Source of the DNA: Panonychus citri | Taxonomy: Eukaryota > Arthropoda > Arachnida > Trombidiformes > Tetranychidae | Assembly: GCF_014898815.1 (NCBI RefSeq) | Contig: NW_026515548.1 | Coordinates: 1,768,386 to 1,832,385, forward strand | Direction: 5' to 3' | DNA length: 64,000 nucleotides | In this document: piece by piece, positions 22,047 through 34,836 of the stretch | Layout: each line of letters starts with the position of its first letter | Numbering within the stretch: the first letter of the stretch is position 1 | Notes under the pieces: generated by a model | Seen by the model: only the letters and a program-made list of their open reading frames with translations | What the model was told of the DNA's origin: nothing | Database searches by the model: none | Program-made: the position numbers and the translations under genes

Positions 22047-25000
22047 ATGGATAGGCCGGAGACCATCACTAATCCAAGTCACTATGATGATGCTTGTCTA
22101 TTGTCAAAAATTTTCTTCTTGTAAGTTCATTTGATCTATTGTTGTGTTTTTTCAATTGGGGTATTTATTTTTTCACCAAATCCAATTTTCTAGTTGGCAT
22201 GCAAGTTTCATGTGGATCGGTCTCAGTCGTGAACCAAATAAAGACGATTTTTTCAAGTGTCCTAGTGATGATGAAGCTCTTAAGGTTACAACGGATTTAG
22301 AAAGGTGAGTTACTTGTATTCATTACAATTAATACTTCTATATTATTAATGAAATAAAATTGTAGGGCTTCTAAGGTTAAAGTGTTTAATTACCTGATTT
22401 GTTTTTAATTATCAAATAGAAATTGGAATCGGCAAATTAAAGATGCTAAATCTAAAGGTCAGGCTCCCAGTTTACTTAAGACCATCATCAAAACCTATGG
22501 ACTAACGACAGTCTTAAACTGTATTTTCTTAACGGTTGATGTATTTATTTCATGAAATCAATTAATTGGCTTTTAATGAATATGTGATTTTTTTCTCTCT
22601 CTCTCTCAACTCAATTTGTTTTTAGGATTCGTTAAACTTTATACAAACTTTTCTTCTTGGATTAATTGTTCGCTATTTTTCAAGTAACAATTACTCGAAT
22701 GTGACCTGGAATGAGTGTTTATTCTATTCTATTGGATTGACTGTCGCTATATTCTCCTTTGGAATGATTCGACATCACGTTTCTCTTTCAACTAATAGAC
22801 AAGCTCTTCGAATACGAACCGCACTCATAGCATTAGTTTATAAAAAGGTAAAAATTGTCCTAAGATCCAAATTCTGTTAAGAAATCAACCATCTACTCCT
22901 CTTTCGTCTGAAAAGCTTTTGAAAATGAGTCGAGCGGCAACCATGAAAACTGATATTGGTTATATCTTGAACGTAATATCCAACGATCTTTCAAGATTCG
23001 ATGATGTGAGTTGGAAGTTTCGATCTTTTGAATGTTCTAATGTCCGTTTTTTTCAATCATTCCAGTTGACTTTCAGTATAATGTACATTTTTATTGGACC
23101 ATTTATGGCAGTTGCAGGTCTAATCTACATGATAAATATTCTGGGTCTCGCAAGTTTAGGACTACTTGTGGTTCTAGTATTCCTTATGCCTTTTCAAGCG
23201 ATGTGTGGAAAATTTTATAATAAATTCAGGTAAATTTTTTACTTACAATAAGAATAACTTTGAATAATGTTTATTCCCGATAATTATCTGAAAGGAGAGA
23301 AACAGCTCTTCTTACTGATAAAAGGATAAAATCAATGGAAGAGATGATTTCATCGATTAAGATAATCAAAATGTTCACATGGGAACAATCATTTGCTGAT
23401 ATTATCTCTAAAATAAGAAAGTAAGTAACAAATCACAAGAAAAAATTGACAAAAGTTATCACAATTAACTATTTGCTGACTAGTTTTTTATTTATTTTAG
23501 ACAAGAAATGGTCAAAATATACAATTCATCAATTCTTAGATTGATGAACATCGTGGCAAACGCTTCAGCGACTCGGATCATGGTGTTTGCTTGCCTTCTT
23601 ATTCATGTGATACTTGGAAGACCATTGACTCCAGAATTAGTATTCATTACTTTATCTCTTTGTAATTCACTTAAAACACCAGTAACTCTTCACATTGGTC
23701 TTGCAATTGGATTAATTTCTGAAGCTCGAGTTTCTATTAAAAGAATTCAGGTAAATTTTCAACACAGTCATCGAAATAAAATGTAAATAAAGTAGAAAGA
23801 TGTCAACTTGTTCAGGATTTGCTTCTAATGGACGATAAAAAAACTACCAATTTGAATGATTCATCTAATAATTATGGAATCAGTCTTCCCAAAGGTTCCA
23901 TTAAACTAGATAGATTTCGTGGTAAATGGGATAATGTAAGTTAATTACTGTTCAATTATCAAAAAATGGCTGAATAAATAATAATGTTTGATCTCCCAGA
24001 GCTTGAAAATTGACCATTTGAAAGATGTATCCTTGAAATTGGAGCCTGGTGAATTATTACTGGTCATTGGTACGGTTGGTTCATCCAAAGTGAGTTAAGA
24101 AATCGAAACTCTAACTGATCTTATAAAAATTACAAGTAATTTCCTCCTCTCTTTATTAGACATGCTTAATGATGGCTCTTCTTGATGAGATTGTAACCGT
24201 ATCAGGATCATGTATTGTTTCTGGAAAAAAATCTTATTCACCTCAAGAACCGTGGACATTTGCTGGGACCATAAGACAGAACATTTTATTTGGTCGAGAT
24301 TATAATGAGAAAAGATATCGAAAAGTAATTGACGTTTGTTCATTGAGAAAAGACCTAAAATCATTTCCATATGGAGACAATACTTGGGTTGGAGAGAAAG
24401 GTTATACTCTTAGTGGCGGTCAGAAAGCAAGAGTCACTCTCGCAAGGTCAGTACCATTTCAGTTTATTATATGTACATATTTCAATAGACAGTTTGATTA
24501 ACCATTTTCCCTAAATCTCATTACCATTAACAGAGCAGTTTATGAAGATGCCGATGTCTATCTTCTTGATGATCCATTAAGTGCCGTTGATCCTGGAGTA
24601 GCTGAACATCTTTTCGATAAGTAAGTAAACTATTGATCCTATTGTCGAATTGCGATTTTTAATTTTATTCTGTAATTAATAGATGCATCAATGGTTATCT
24701 CAAAGAAAAAACAAGAGTCTTGATTACTCATCAATTACAATTCTTAAAGCGAGCAGATAAAATTCTCATCATGAATGAAGGTCAAGCATTGGCTTTTGGT
24801 ACATTCAAGGAGTTGAATAATATTGGAATAGATTTCATCAAGTTTCTTAAAGAATCGAATGAAATTGAAACAAATAATCAGAAATCAGAGGAAATGTTAT
24901 CGATTGATGAACTTTATGGATTACCAACACCATCAAGATTAACCAAAACACAATCGAAAACATTGACACAAGTTAATTCTTTACAATTTATGGATCCATT

Positions 25001-27124
25001 AGATGAAATTTCGATCATTGAGAAACAAATGGAACAACGCGAAGAAAAAATCTCATTTGGTTCTCTTAAAGGTCGAGTTTATTTGGATTATCTTTTAGCT
25101 GGTGGAAACTTAATATTCATCAGTATTTTCCTAATAACATCATTCGCATCTCAAGGAATCATAAATTATGTCGATCTTTGGTTATCTAATTGGTCAGATG
25201 AGTCGCTTTTATTATCACAATCATTTAATGAAACTTTGGATGGAATGAGTTTCAAAGAATATTCCAAACCTTTTGTTACAAGAAATGGTTTAATCTATTT
25301 GGGATTAATTATATCCTTATTAGTTGGAGTTTTAATTAGACTTGGAATGAACTATCGAATTTGTCTGAAAGCTTCTGAAACTTTACACAATAGAATATTC
25401 AGTAAATTGTTACGAACACCATTAAGTTTCTTTGAGAACAATCCTGTGGGTAAGTATTGATTGAATAACCTAAGAGTTGTTATTTTAATACTAGAGAGCT
25501 TGGAAATTGTTTTGAATGAATTTCAGGTCGGATATTGAACAGATTTACTCGGGATATCGGAGTTATTGACGTGACACTTGCGTATTCTACAATCATTACT
25601 AATTCGGTAAGGTCGATCGTGTAGATGAGTTTGTGTTCATCAATTAATCAATTAATTCATTAATTAGTAGGATCTACTGCAACTTTTTGGACTAATTATA
25701 ATCACTGCAGTAGTTTTACCATATGTTATTGTTGCAGCGATTGCTGTCTTTTGTTTCAGTGTTTTCGTAAGGCAAATATACCTGAAATCGGCTCGATTCA
25801 TATCAAGGGTTGAAGGACAAAGTGAGTCGGTAAAATGATTGATTTTAGATTAATTTTAATGTTTAGATTTCATCATCTTTCAGCTAGGTCACCGATTTAC
25901 GATCAGATCGCCTCAACTTACGAAGGACTCGCTTCTATTCGAGCTTTTCAGTACGAATCTCAGTATATTAAGCAGTTTTATCGATACTTGAATGACAATA
26001 ACTCTTGTAAATTTATGCTCTTTGGTGCCAATCGTTTGCTCGGTGTAATTCTCGACTTCGTAATGCTATTATTGCTTGTTCTAATTCTAACAATACTTCT
26101 AACATTCTCGGATCAATTCGAAGGAGGTAAAGTTGGTCTCATTTTATCAACGATGTTGACAGTATTTGGAGCTCTTCAATGGACAATTAGAAATACTTCT
26201 GATCTTGAGACATATATGATTGCAGTCGAAAGAGTCCTCGAATATGGTGATTTACCTTCTGAACCTTCATGGAAAACTACCAAGTCTAACTTGTTACCAT
26301 CAATATGGCCTGATGTTGGAAACATTAAGTTCGATAGCGTTTACTTTACTTATCCAGGTTCAGTTAATCCAGTTTTGAAAAATTTAACTTTCGATATTAA
26401 AGGAGGAGAAAAGATTGGTATTGTTGGTCGAACTGGTGCTGGAAAAAGTTCATTAATATCAGTGTTGTTTAGATTGTCAGAGTTTCAAGGAAATGTTCTA
26501 ATCGACAATATTGACATTCAACAACTTGGTTTACATGATTTACGAAAGAAAATATCGATAATACCACAAGATCCACTTCTTTTTACTGGAACAATTCGTA
26601 GTAATCTTGATCCATTAAGTGAACAATCAGATGAATCCATTTGGTCAACCCTTAAAGCCGTAAATCTTTCACGGACAATCGAGTCTATGCCTGGTGGATT
26701 AGATGCAATAGTAACTCAAGGTGGATCTAATTTAAGTTTAGGACAACGACAATTACTTTGTCTTATTCGAGCTCTTTTACAACGGAATCGCATAATGATA
26801 TTGGACGAAGCTACTGCAAATATGGACCATCAAACTGATTCACTGATTCAGGAAACAATTAGAAAAGAGTTTAAAGACTGTACTGTCCTAACTGTAGCTC
26901 ATCGACTAAATACAATAATCGACATGGACAAGATCATCTTATTGGACGCTGGTCAATTGATTGAATATGGAGAACCATATTTACTCTTGAAAGATGAAAA
27001 TAGTCACTTTAAATCATTAGTTTCTAAAACTGGCCCTTCATATGCTAAAATGTTATTCACTATTGCTGAGAAATCTTATCTAATGAAACATCCATCACAA
27101 TCTGATGAAGAATTGAAATCTTAA
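22047..27124 (+). CDS. ABCC4-like (MRP) full ABC transporter, copy 2
   Basis: Tandem paralogue of the preceding gene with the same 16-exon structure: 22047-22120, 22194-22304, 22420-22540, 22626-22847, 22916-23005, 23066-23229, 23295-23420, 23501-23750, 23816-23935, 24000-24089, 24160-24446, 24534-24620, 24683-25449, 25527-25606, 25671-25821, 25884-27124. Twelve exons match copy 1 in exact length; exon 1 is 3 nt shorter, exon 9 12 nt longer, exon 16 3 nt longer. Joined length is 3,981 nt, 1,326 aa. NBD1 Walker A is again GTVGSSKT; NBD2 motifs are canonical (GRTGAGKS, LSLGQ, ILDEA). Exons 11-13 with intron 12, and the last 900 nt of exon 16, are almost identical to copy 1, while TMD1 and exons 14-15 are clearly diverged. 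This suggests conversion between copies. The substrate cannot be inferred. Confidence 0.93.
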
Positions 27125-27318
27125 TTGATTAACCTTAAATCACAAGTGTAAAGCATTTTCAACATAACTTGACGTAATTAATATCCATTAGATATCACAA
27201 ATAGAACAATATTTTCATATCATTATTTAGAAGTAATTATAAAATCAATTTCTTTTCTAAAGAATATAATCAATTATCAGAATTTAATCGGTTTGACATG
27301 ATTGTGGTGTTACACTGT

Positions 27319-28604
27319 TTAATCTTCTTGGACGAACCAAATCTCAGCCAGAAAGATAATTATTAGTACTGTTGAAAGGGATGAGAAGAAATTGGGTCCA
27401 ATCAAAGTTGATTTAGCAAATTGAAATCCGATGTCATTCTTAGAGACTCTGTAGATAAACATGGACAGCTGAATAGAGACACAAGATAATTAGTTAATCG
27501 TTTTCATGTAATTTCATTATCGATTATAACTATTGCTAGGATTGTTCTAAACGTTACCTCATAATCAACTTCAACACAATCAGTTGACAAAGTTAATTGG
27601 TATAAATCGTTAAAACAAGAATAAGCAGCGATGTTTACCTTCATCATTCTGAATGTTGTAAACAATATTTGAACCAATCCTAAAAAGTAGAGGAACTTTT
27701 TCAAAATACTCGAATCAAAATTGTATTCATTGGTGGCGATTGAATAGCAAATGAAAGATAAACGAAAAATAAATAAAAGATGAACCAATGTGATGAAAAC
27801 TCTTAAAACTTCAGCAATATATTTCGTCAAGTGTATGATATCATTATAAATGGAATGAATTTCTTGTATCTGTAATAGCGATATTGGTTTTTGGGAAACT
27901 TTAATCAAATGATGAACATAATTAAAGGATATTGTTAATAATGATGTTATATCAAGCAGTAGACTGAATTGGAATCCAAGATACATTATAACCCCAAAAG
28001 CATAATGAGCGACTTTATAAATGATAAAAATGGTCGATGAGAATTGACGAGAATCAAATAGATTGAAATTTCTCGATGTATTAATTGTTGAGACGATTAG
28101 TTGAACTGAAAATATAATCAACATTTGTAATCTATCGGTGGATACACACTTTCGATTGAACTGAGATGGTGGTAATTTTATTTTCGACCATAACCTGTTA
28201 ATCTTGATAATATTTGAATCTCTGAGTGTCCATTGGTGACTGAGCAAAATATAATATAAAACCAGATTCTCAGCTAGAAAGTTTATCAATCGAAAGCGAT
28301 TAATGCTAGAAGATAATGATAGCTTATTGAAGGTATGAATCTGATCGGTAATTGATTGGATGATATAACCAGTTAGAATAATATTCCAGATAATTTTTCG
28401 TCGAGTTGAACATTGACTGAACAGTTTGACCAATGGAAAAAATGTTCTAATATCAATTCTGTTTCCATATGACTCTTCATGTCTCCCCTGATTGAATGTA
28501 AACCGATTGAGGTAATCAAATGATCTAAAGCGATTAGCCTGGACTGATCTACGAGGCAAATAACTTTTCGTTTCCTCAGGAAATATATTGAGTATTTTAA
28601 CCAT
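27319..28604 (-). CDS. Gustatory-receptor-like seven-TM protein 1
   Basis: Probable chemoreceptor of the arthropod gustatory receptor superfamily, a plasma-membrane ligand-gated channel type. Exon 1 is 28604-27558, ending GAG|GTAACG. Exon 2 is 27468-27319, after CTATTCAG, with stop TAA. Together they give 398 aa. The start is the ATG at 28604; a GTG four codons upstream is in frame but not used. Several hydrophobic segments are present. Landmarks shared with the second copy at 60.9-62.1 kb are HQWT-RDS, SFNY-HHLI, and, after the single conserved intron, MFIYRVSKNDIGF and STLIGPNFFS, placed near the C-terminus where GR families have their conserved motif. It lies 386 bp downstream of RdRP1 on the same strand. 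Confidence 0.75.
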
Positions 28605-28990
28605 GACAATTTTCACAGTACAAAGTCAACCAGAAATATATATGAAATGAACTATTAACTTGATCAAATCAAATGAGAAAACTGAAAAGATCAAGACAAT
28701 AGAGAGTAAGTTTGTATCGTTTATGATTTGCTTGGTAACGAGAATGACAATGAGTAGCAATTAATCAGATAAATATGAAATGTCAATCAATAATATTCAC
28801 GTTGATGTAGCGCAATCAATGCTTTTATTAATGAATAAAAAGCTTTTACAATAAAATAATTTGTCAGGATTTACCATCAATCGATAATTTTCTTGTATAA
28901 AATTGAGACAAATTTGTTGAGTTCAACTGTACTTTGCAAGTGACTAAAAACTGGTGAAGAAATATTTTTACGGAACCGGAATGATATTCA

Positions 28991-31900
28991 TTATATTTTT
29001 TCATTTTTCCTTTTGTAATGAGGATTGGACGATTTAAGGCGATTGTGAAGGCCAATTATTGTTTGACAGATCAGAATTGATGCTCGAGATCCAAAGACTG
29101 ATAATTTATAACTGTCATGGTTTCGAAGTGCTGGTGTGTGCACAATCGATACGCATCCAGATATAGTTTTAAGCAATGAAATGAATGGACCAATTTCCAC
29201 AGAGTCATCATCTTTTCCTGATAGGACAAAATAAGTTGAGTTGGTATTACAATTGAACGATCCATCAGGTATCTTACTAATACAAGTTCCTTCATAATAT
29301 TTTCTCTCAAGAATTAGTACAGTCATTAATCCAATAGGGTCATTACATGCATCGAATAGATTCTGTTTAAAATCGAGACATTTCTGTTTGGAAATTATTT
29401 CTGAGAAAATTTGTAAGAGCACCCAGCCAGGTGATTCAGTTTTTCTTTTCCCGGAGATATAATAATCAATTATCTTCACGAAAAGATCTTTCATGTCCTT
29501 AATGATTCTATTAGAATCATTCGCTTCTGCTTTAGACCGCATGAGATATTGAGCAAGCCATTTGCTCAAAAATTTCCAACATGAATCAGCAGCCGCTTTT
29601 CTTTCTTTAATATCACCAGAAAATCCGCCGGAAACAGTTGGCATATTGCGCGTAACAGTAAGCCGATTTTCAATTTTTTTAGGTTTTCCTGGTTGAGCAA
29701 GTAACTCGAATAGGTGGATAGAATATTTTCCAATCCAAGGAAGACCACAAAATGATTTCTTGGAGCTTAGAACTTTTTTCATGGATATCATATAATAAGC
29801 TGAAGCTTTAGCCATTTTCGCATCTGCAAGTTCCTCTTTCGACTTATAATGCCATTTTAAAGAGTTGAACTCCTCGTAAAAATTTTCTGTGATGGGTTTC
29901 ACAAGTAAGTTGTATACACAAAAAATTGTGCTGTCTGTGTGATTTTGAGAACGATGCATTTTAGAACTGTTTGGTCCGAAAAGAACACTTTTTTCATTGA
30001 TCTGAGTGAAAAGTTCAACTTCGTCTCCAAACTCGCTTATATCTAAAATGTGTGAAACAATCGAAACATAAGTTTCGTGGTCTCGATTAGCGGTGTGTAG
30101 ATATTTTTTCCAATCAGGATGCTCAAGTTTAGGATCAATTACCGGTTCAATTATTTTCAATTTTGAAGTTTCTTCAGCTAGAAACAATTCAAACATTGAG
30201 ATGGTTCGGTAAACTGAACCCAAGGCTCGAGCAGAATGGTAGCTCGGTTTAATATTCCAGTTTTGACTGAAATCTGGTGATTCTCGGTAGCGTTCTTCTT
30301 TAGAAAGAGTCTTTGTGTCTCCAGTTTTAGCAAAGTCGAGTGATATTGAATATTTCCTAGCCAATTCAATGTTACGATCATGGAATATACCTTGCGGCAA
30401 CATGTCAGCCCAAACAAGATGAGCACTAGCAATTCTGCCAACAGCACAATCTTGTAAATACCGTGTGTAAAACATGACAATCTCATGATTGTTAATAGGA
30501 TCGTTTTTATCATGAGATACATCAGGAAATTCCATAGGAGGATGGATATTTATGTCCATAAATTCTTGAGCCCATATTACACAATATTCATCACCATCAA
30601 GATCAGAGCCCGCCATTTCATTGGAATGAGGCCGAGCTCCATCAACAGGGAAAACAATACAATCCCTAATGCCATGCAATTCCTCCTTATCGACTGCCTC
30701 TAATCGTCGAACATCACCAGGATGCATACAGGGAAATTTAGTAACAATAACATTACCCTTAAGCGGTTCATCAAAGTCACTTGGGAATATGAAAACTTCG
30801 CCATATTTGAGGACTCCTTTACGTAAGCTTTCACTTTTAGTTGTAGAATCATTTAGAGCTTTTTTTGGTTCTTCATCGAAAAATAATGAATTCTTTGAGC
30901 AAGGAAACGAGCTCTGGCCATTTTTATGAAAAATTGTGATTGTTTTTGAACCTGAATTGCGATTAGGTATTAGAGCATATGGTAAATGATACGTGGCAGT
31001 TGGATCTGCAACTCCAAATAAAGTGCGAGCAATATCTAAATCCAATGGAATCCGAGCTTTTTGCTTGATAACATCCAATCCTTGATGGAAAACAAGCTCA
31101 AGAGATGCTCTGAAAAATGGATCACCAAGAAGATCATAGTCATGTTCAACCAATTGTTGATAGTCAACAAATCGATGTAAATCAGAAAACATGAATAAAG
31201 TTTTCGATGCTTTGTCGTTGCAACGAAAAGATTCAACTAAATCATCTATTGCCTCGGACAGGAGGTTAACGAAAAAGTGATTATCTAGCCCAATTTGATT
31301 CAATATTGTAACTAAAGGTTTATTTAGATATGCACGTCGAGGCTCACTTATTTTAACAATTCCAAGTTTTCCTGGTAACGAATCAACTTTTCGCATACCT
31401 GTTGGATGGAGATGATAATATTTCGATAGTTTATTGCAAGTCAACAGTAATTATTATATCACAATAATTGTAAAAAGTTTCAAGAACTTACTTTCTCGCA
31501 AGACAATCACTTTACCGGACAAATTTTCATCCAATATAATCATTCCTTTACATCCCATGAACCGAATTTGATAAGCCGTTGATATTTTTTTTTCTTCTTT
31601 ATGACGATCTATTTTAATTACCCCTTGACGTTTTAAATCTTTCCAAATATACTCAGCAAGTTGAGTAGACATAAGGCCACAGCCATCGGTAAAATTATAA
31701 GGTTTTTTTGAGTCAGGATGTAAACCACCAGTAACATCCTTTGTGTATCGAACTTCAATGTCAGCGGGTAGATCAACAAATGCCAAAACTTGACTCAAAC
31801 TTAGACCTATTCTAGCAATGTATTTGGATATTTCGGTTACCTCAATCCTACCAATAGTATCTCTCATTGATTCAGCATCAAGATCATTAGCATCTGGGGC

Positions 31901-33738
31901 ATAAAGTACCATTCCATGATCACGAAGTTGAGATGTAGAAGCACCGTAAATATGATAACTTTTACCAGAAATATTAAAACTTGGTAAAAGTCGCTCAGCA
32001 AAGCATTTTTTGAGAAAATACTCATAAGGTGATGGAAGTTTAGCTTCAATGTCCGGTGACTCTGCTCTTTCATCGTGCTTAGCACAATCCTCCTCATTTC
32101 GAGTGACTGCAAATCCCAAGTTACCCATATCTTCATCACGGATGGTCAACCTTAAGACACATTCAGGCTGAGCAATTTCAAGAAATTGGCAAGATTGAAA
32201 AGTATATTCAGGTAAGATGAGAATCCTTGTTGGTGTTAATAAAACTCGACGTAAATGTTTGATGTAAGGATTGGAAGAACATCTCATTTTGTCAATCGAA
32301 GGCCAATCTTTTTCGACTCTTTTGAAAATTGTTAGCAATCTCGAAAGACCATGGTAAACTTTACGATAAAGGTAATCATCACACAATTTGTACATTGCAG
32401 TGATTAACCAGCCAGTGTTATTTTCAGTAATTTGTAATTTGATGAAATTTAGCAGCACATGAAACTGATCGTTGATTATCAAATCGTCTTGAAAGGCATA
32501 AGACACGGACTGAATACATTGAAGAGCATAATTAACGTCAAATGGAATATCGGAGATCAGATCAATAGGACGATGACTCCCTTTGATTATTTCAATGGAC
32601 CCAAAGAAAATACTCAATCGTGAGTAGCGACGCCACACATAGAAACATCTGACGATTGCCAGGAGATCTTGAGAAGAGTCGTGCGGAAGGTTCAGGGAAA
32701 AGACAGAAGATCTTCCGATGCATTCGGGTGAGATACACCCACAGTCATGCCACCGAGTCCAGGATTCACCGAAGAATCTTTGCCTGGGGAAAGGATTGAA
32801 ACGGTGTTTTTGATAATCGAAAACATGAAATTTACTCTTCTTCATATCAATAATGTCTGGATCCATATCATGAGTTTCGATGTAAATTTTTGGTGGATTG
32901 GAAATGTGGAAAAACACATTGTAACCAGATTCTGATCGCGATATTGTAACTGCTCTAACTGTTTTATATTCAAAAACGAGTTTGAACCTTTGGTCAAATT
33001 TTTGGCTTTTTACTTCGAAAATTAGTTCCATAAGCTCGTCGGTGTGGCGTAGATTAAATTCTGGTGAATTGATTGGCTGATCAACACTGTTGAATTGTTG
33101 AACAAATATAGTTCCGTTGATGAAATTACCCAAACTGAATCCTTTAAACTTTAAAAACTGCGAAGGCATGTAGCTAACCGAACCAAAATCTGATAAATCC
33201 TCGAAACGGTGATCATTTTCTTCAACAAATTTCCAAATAAATCCAATCTTATGGGCAACAAGATTGACAGTTACCTTCTCTCCATTGTTTGGTATAAACT
33301 GAGAAACTGATTCTACAAAAGAAGAAAATTAATAATAAAATATATTCGTATAAGTGGAATAAGTTTCAATTAAGTGACAAAGAAAAACTCACCCAATGGA
33401 CCAGTTAAGTGATTGATGATTTCAGCAAAACTTTGAGTTGATTCTTCAATGTCAATAAAGCCTTCGAAAAGATCGAGACATGGCTCATCATCATGAATTA
33501 GTTTGTCACTACAGGAGAAAAAATCCTTTGACTTGAGTCTATTTTTTTCCAACCAATATCCATGTTTGTTCCTAAGCACAGAATTTAATTCAACGTAAGC
33601 ACCAATTTCGTTGAACAGGCTGGACAAATGATCCAAAGCGATGGAGAGATTATCTTTATTTGAATGGTCAACTTGGAAAACTTTCAGGAGAAAATGGATC
33701 CTCCATTTAGACGAGTCCTTCTTCCTATCGGTGATCAT
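28991..33738 (-). CDS. RNA-dependent RNA polymerase 1 (eukaryotic, small-RNA pathway)
   Basis: Cellular RdRP of the QDE-1/EGO-1/RDR family, which copies RNA templates to make or amplify silencing small RNAs. Three exons: 33738-33393, 33312-31492 and 31398-28991, with GT/AG borders (G|GTGAGT, AAA|GTAAGT). They join to 4,575 nt, 1,524 aa. The catalytic loop motif DLDGD is at 30604-30590 (about residue 988), preceded by ARPHSNEMAGS; family signatures such as FTDGCGLMS and RIPLDLDIARTLFGVADPTA are intact. The ATG at 33738 was chosen because the upstream in-frame Met leads a hydrophobic stretch absent from copy 2. The frame is uninterrupted. Both intron positions match RdRP2 at 55.3-60.2 kb. The gene neighbour downstream is a gustatory-receptor-like gene, as for copy 2. 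Confidence 0.95.
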
Positions 33739-34836
33739 GACAAAAGAAAACAAATAAAAAAGTACAATTAATATTGAGTTAATTATCACAATTAAGAAAA
33801 TATGGTCAGTAGATATCAACAGTTCTAATTAAAAGTTGGAAATGTACTCAAGAGGATTCTAAATAGTGTCAACTGTTTATCACAGTTGTTTTAATTGAAT
33901 TAAAGACAGGAGGATAATTTAATTTAATAAATATCGTCAGTTAGTTACTCATCACTGATGATGAGTTAATCCTAATTAACTTAAAACAATAATATCCAAA
34001 AGATAAAACAAAAGATATGACGGGAAACTAAAGAGAAATCATTAATTTCTCATAGCAATCGGAATCATATGACTAATTAGAAACAATTAAAACATTGATA
34101 AGATTCAATTATGAGAAATGGAATTCTCAAAAATGATCACTAATTAGTAATTTAAGTAATTTAATCCTTTCACCATACTTACCAAAACAACAAGAGATTA
34201 GTTAACCAATGGAATCATTAAAATCTTTTAGGTGTATTTAAGTTTCTCCCATAATGTACTTTGATATCTAATTAGGAAGAAACAAGAAACCTCAAAGGAA
34301 AAAGGCGTTTAAAGTGGCTAATTAAATTTCTAAAACGAAATTAAAACAAAATCAGATTAAATTAATTAATCAATGAGAAGATTAAGATGATCAACTGATT
34401 GAAATGAAAACGAATTTAAAATTCAAAAAGTTCGATTGGTTTGCCACCTGGCGGATTTTCGAATTTACTCTTTGCGCTCGAAATTCAAAGTAAAGTGAAT
34501 TCGATCTGTTGAAAGATTAAAATGAAAAAGAATAGAATTTAATTTAATTTGTAACAATTGATATTCGTTTTTTAATCAACACAGGAGAAAAGTTGGTTAA
34601 ATTTGAGACTTTTTTGTTTTTTTGGGATATTCGTTACATCGTTGGATAATATGTAGCTTTTAATTTTATATTTTTTCCAATTTTAAGAATAAAATTATTA
34701 CATTAAATTGATTATCTATTGATAATTTAAAGTGATTGATTTTGAAACTATTTGAACAATAATTAAGTTAATGATTAATGGAAGTATCTTAGTATTCATG
34801 AGCATTTTCCTCTGATTCTTTTATTGTTGTTGGTGT
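33739..34836. other. Spacer upstream of RdRP1
   Basis: AT-rich, no ORF of note. Presumed promoter region of RdRP1 and 3' flank of the KChIP-like gene. Confidence 0.5.

Noticed and set aside
33739..33819. N-terminal hydrophobic extension of RdRP1 as a signal anchor
   Set aside because: RdRP2 has no counterpart, cellular RdRPs are not membrane-anchored, and a good in-frame ATG lies at 33738.
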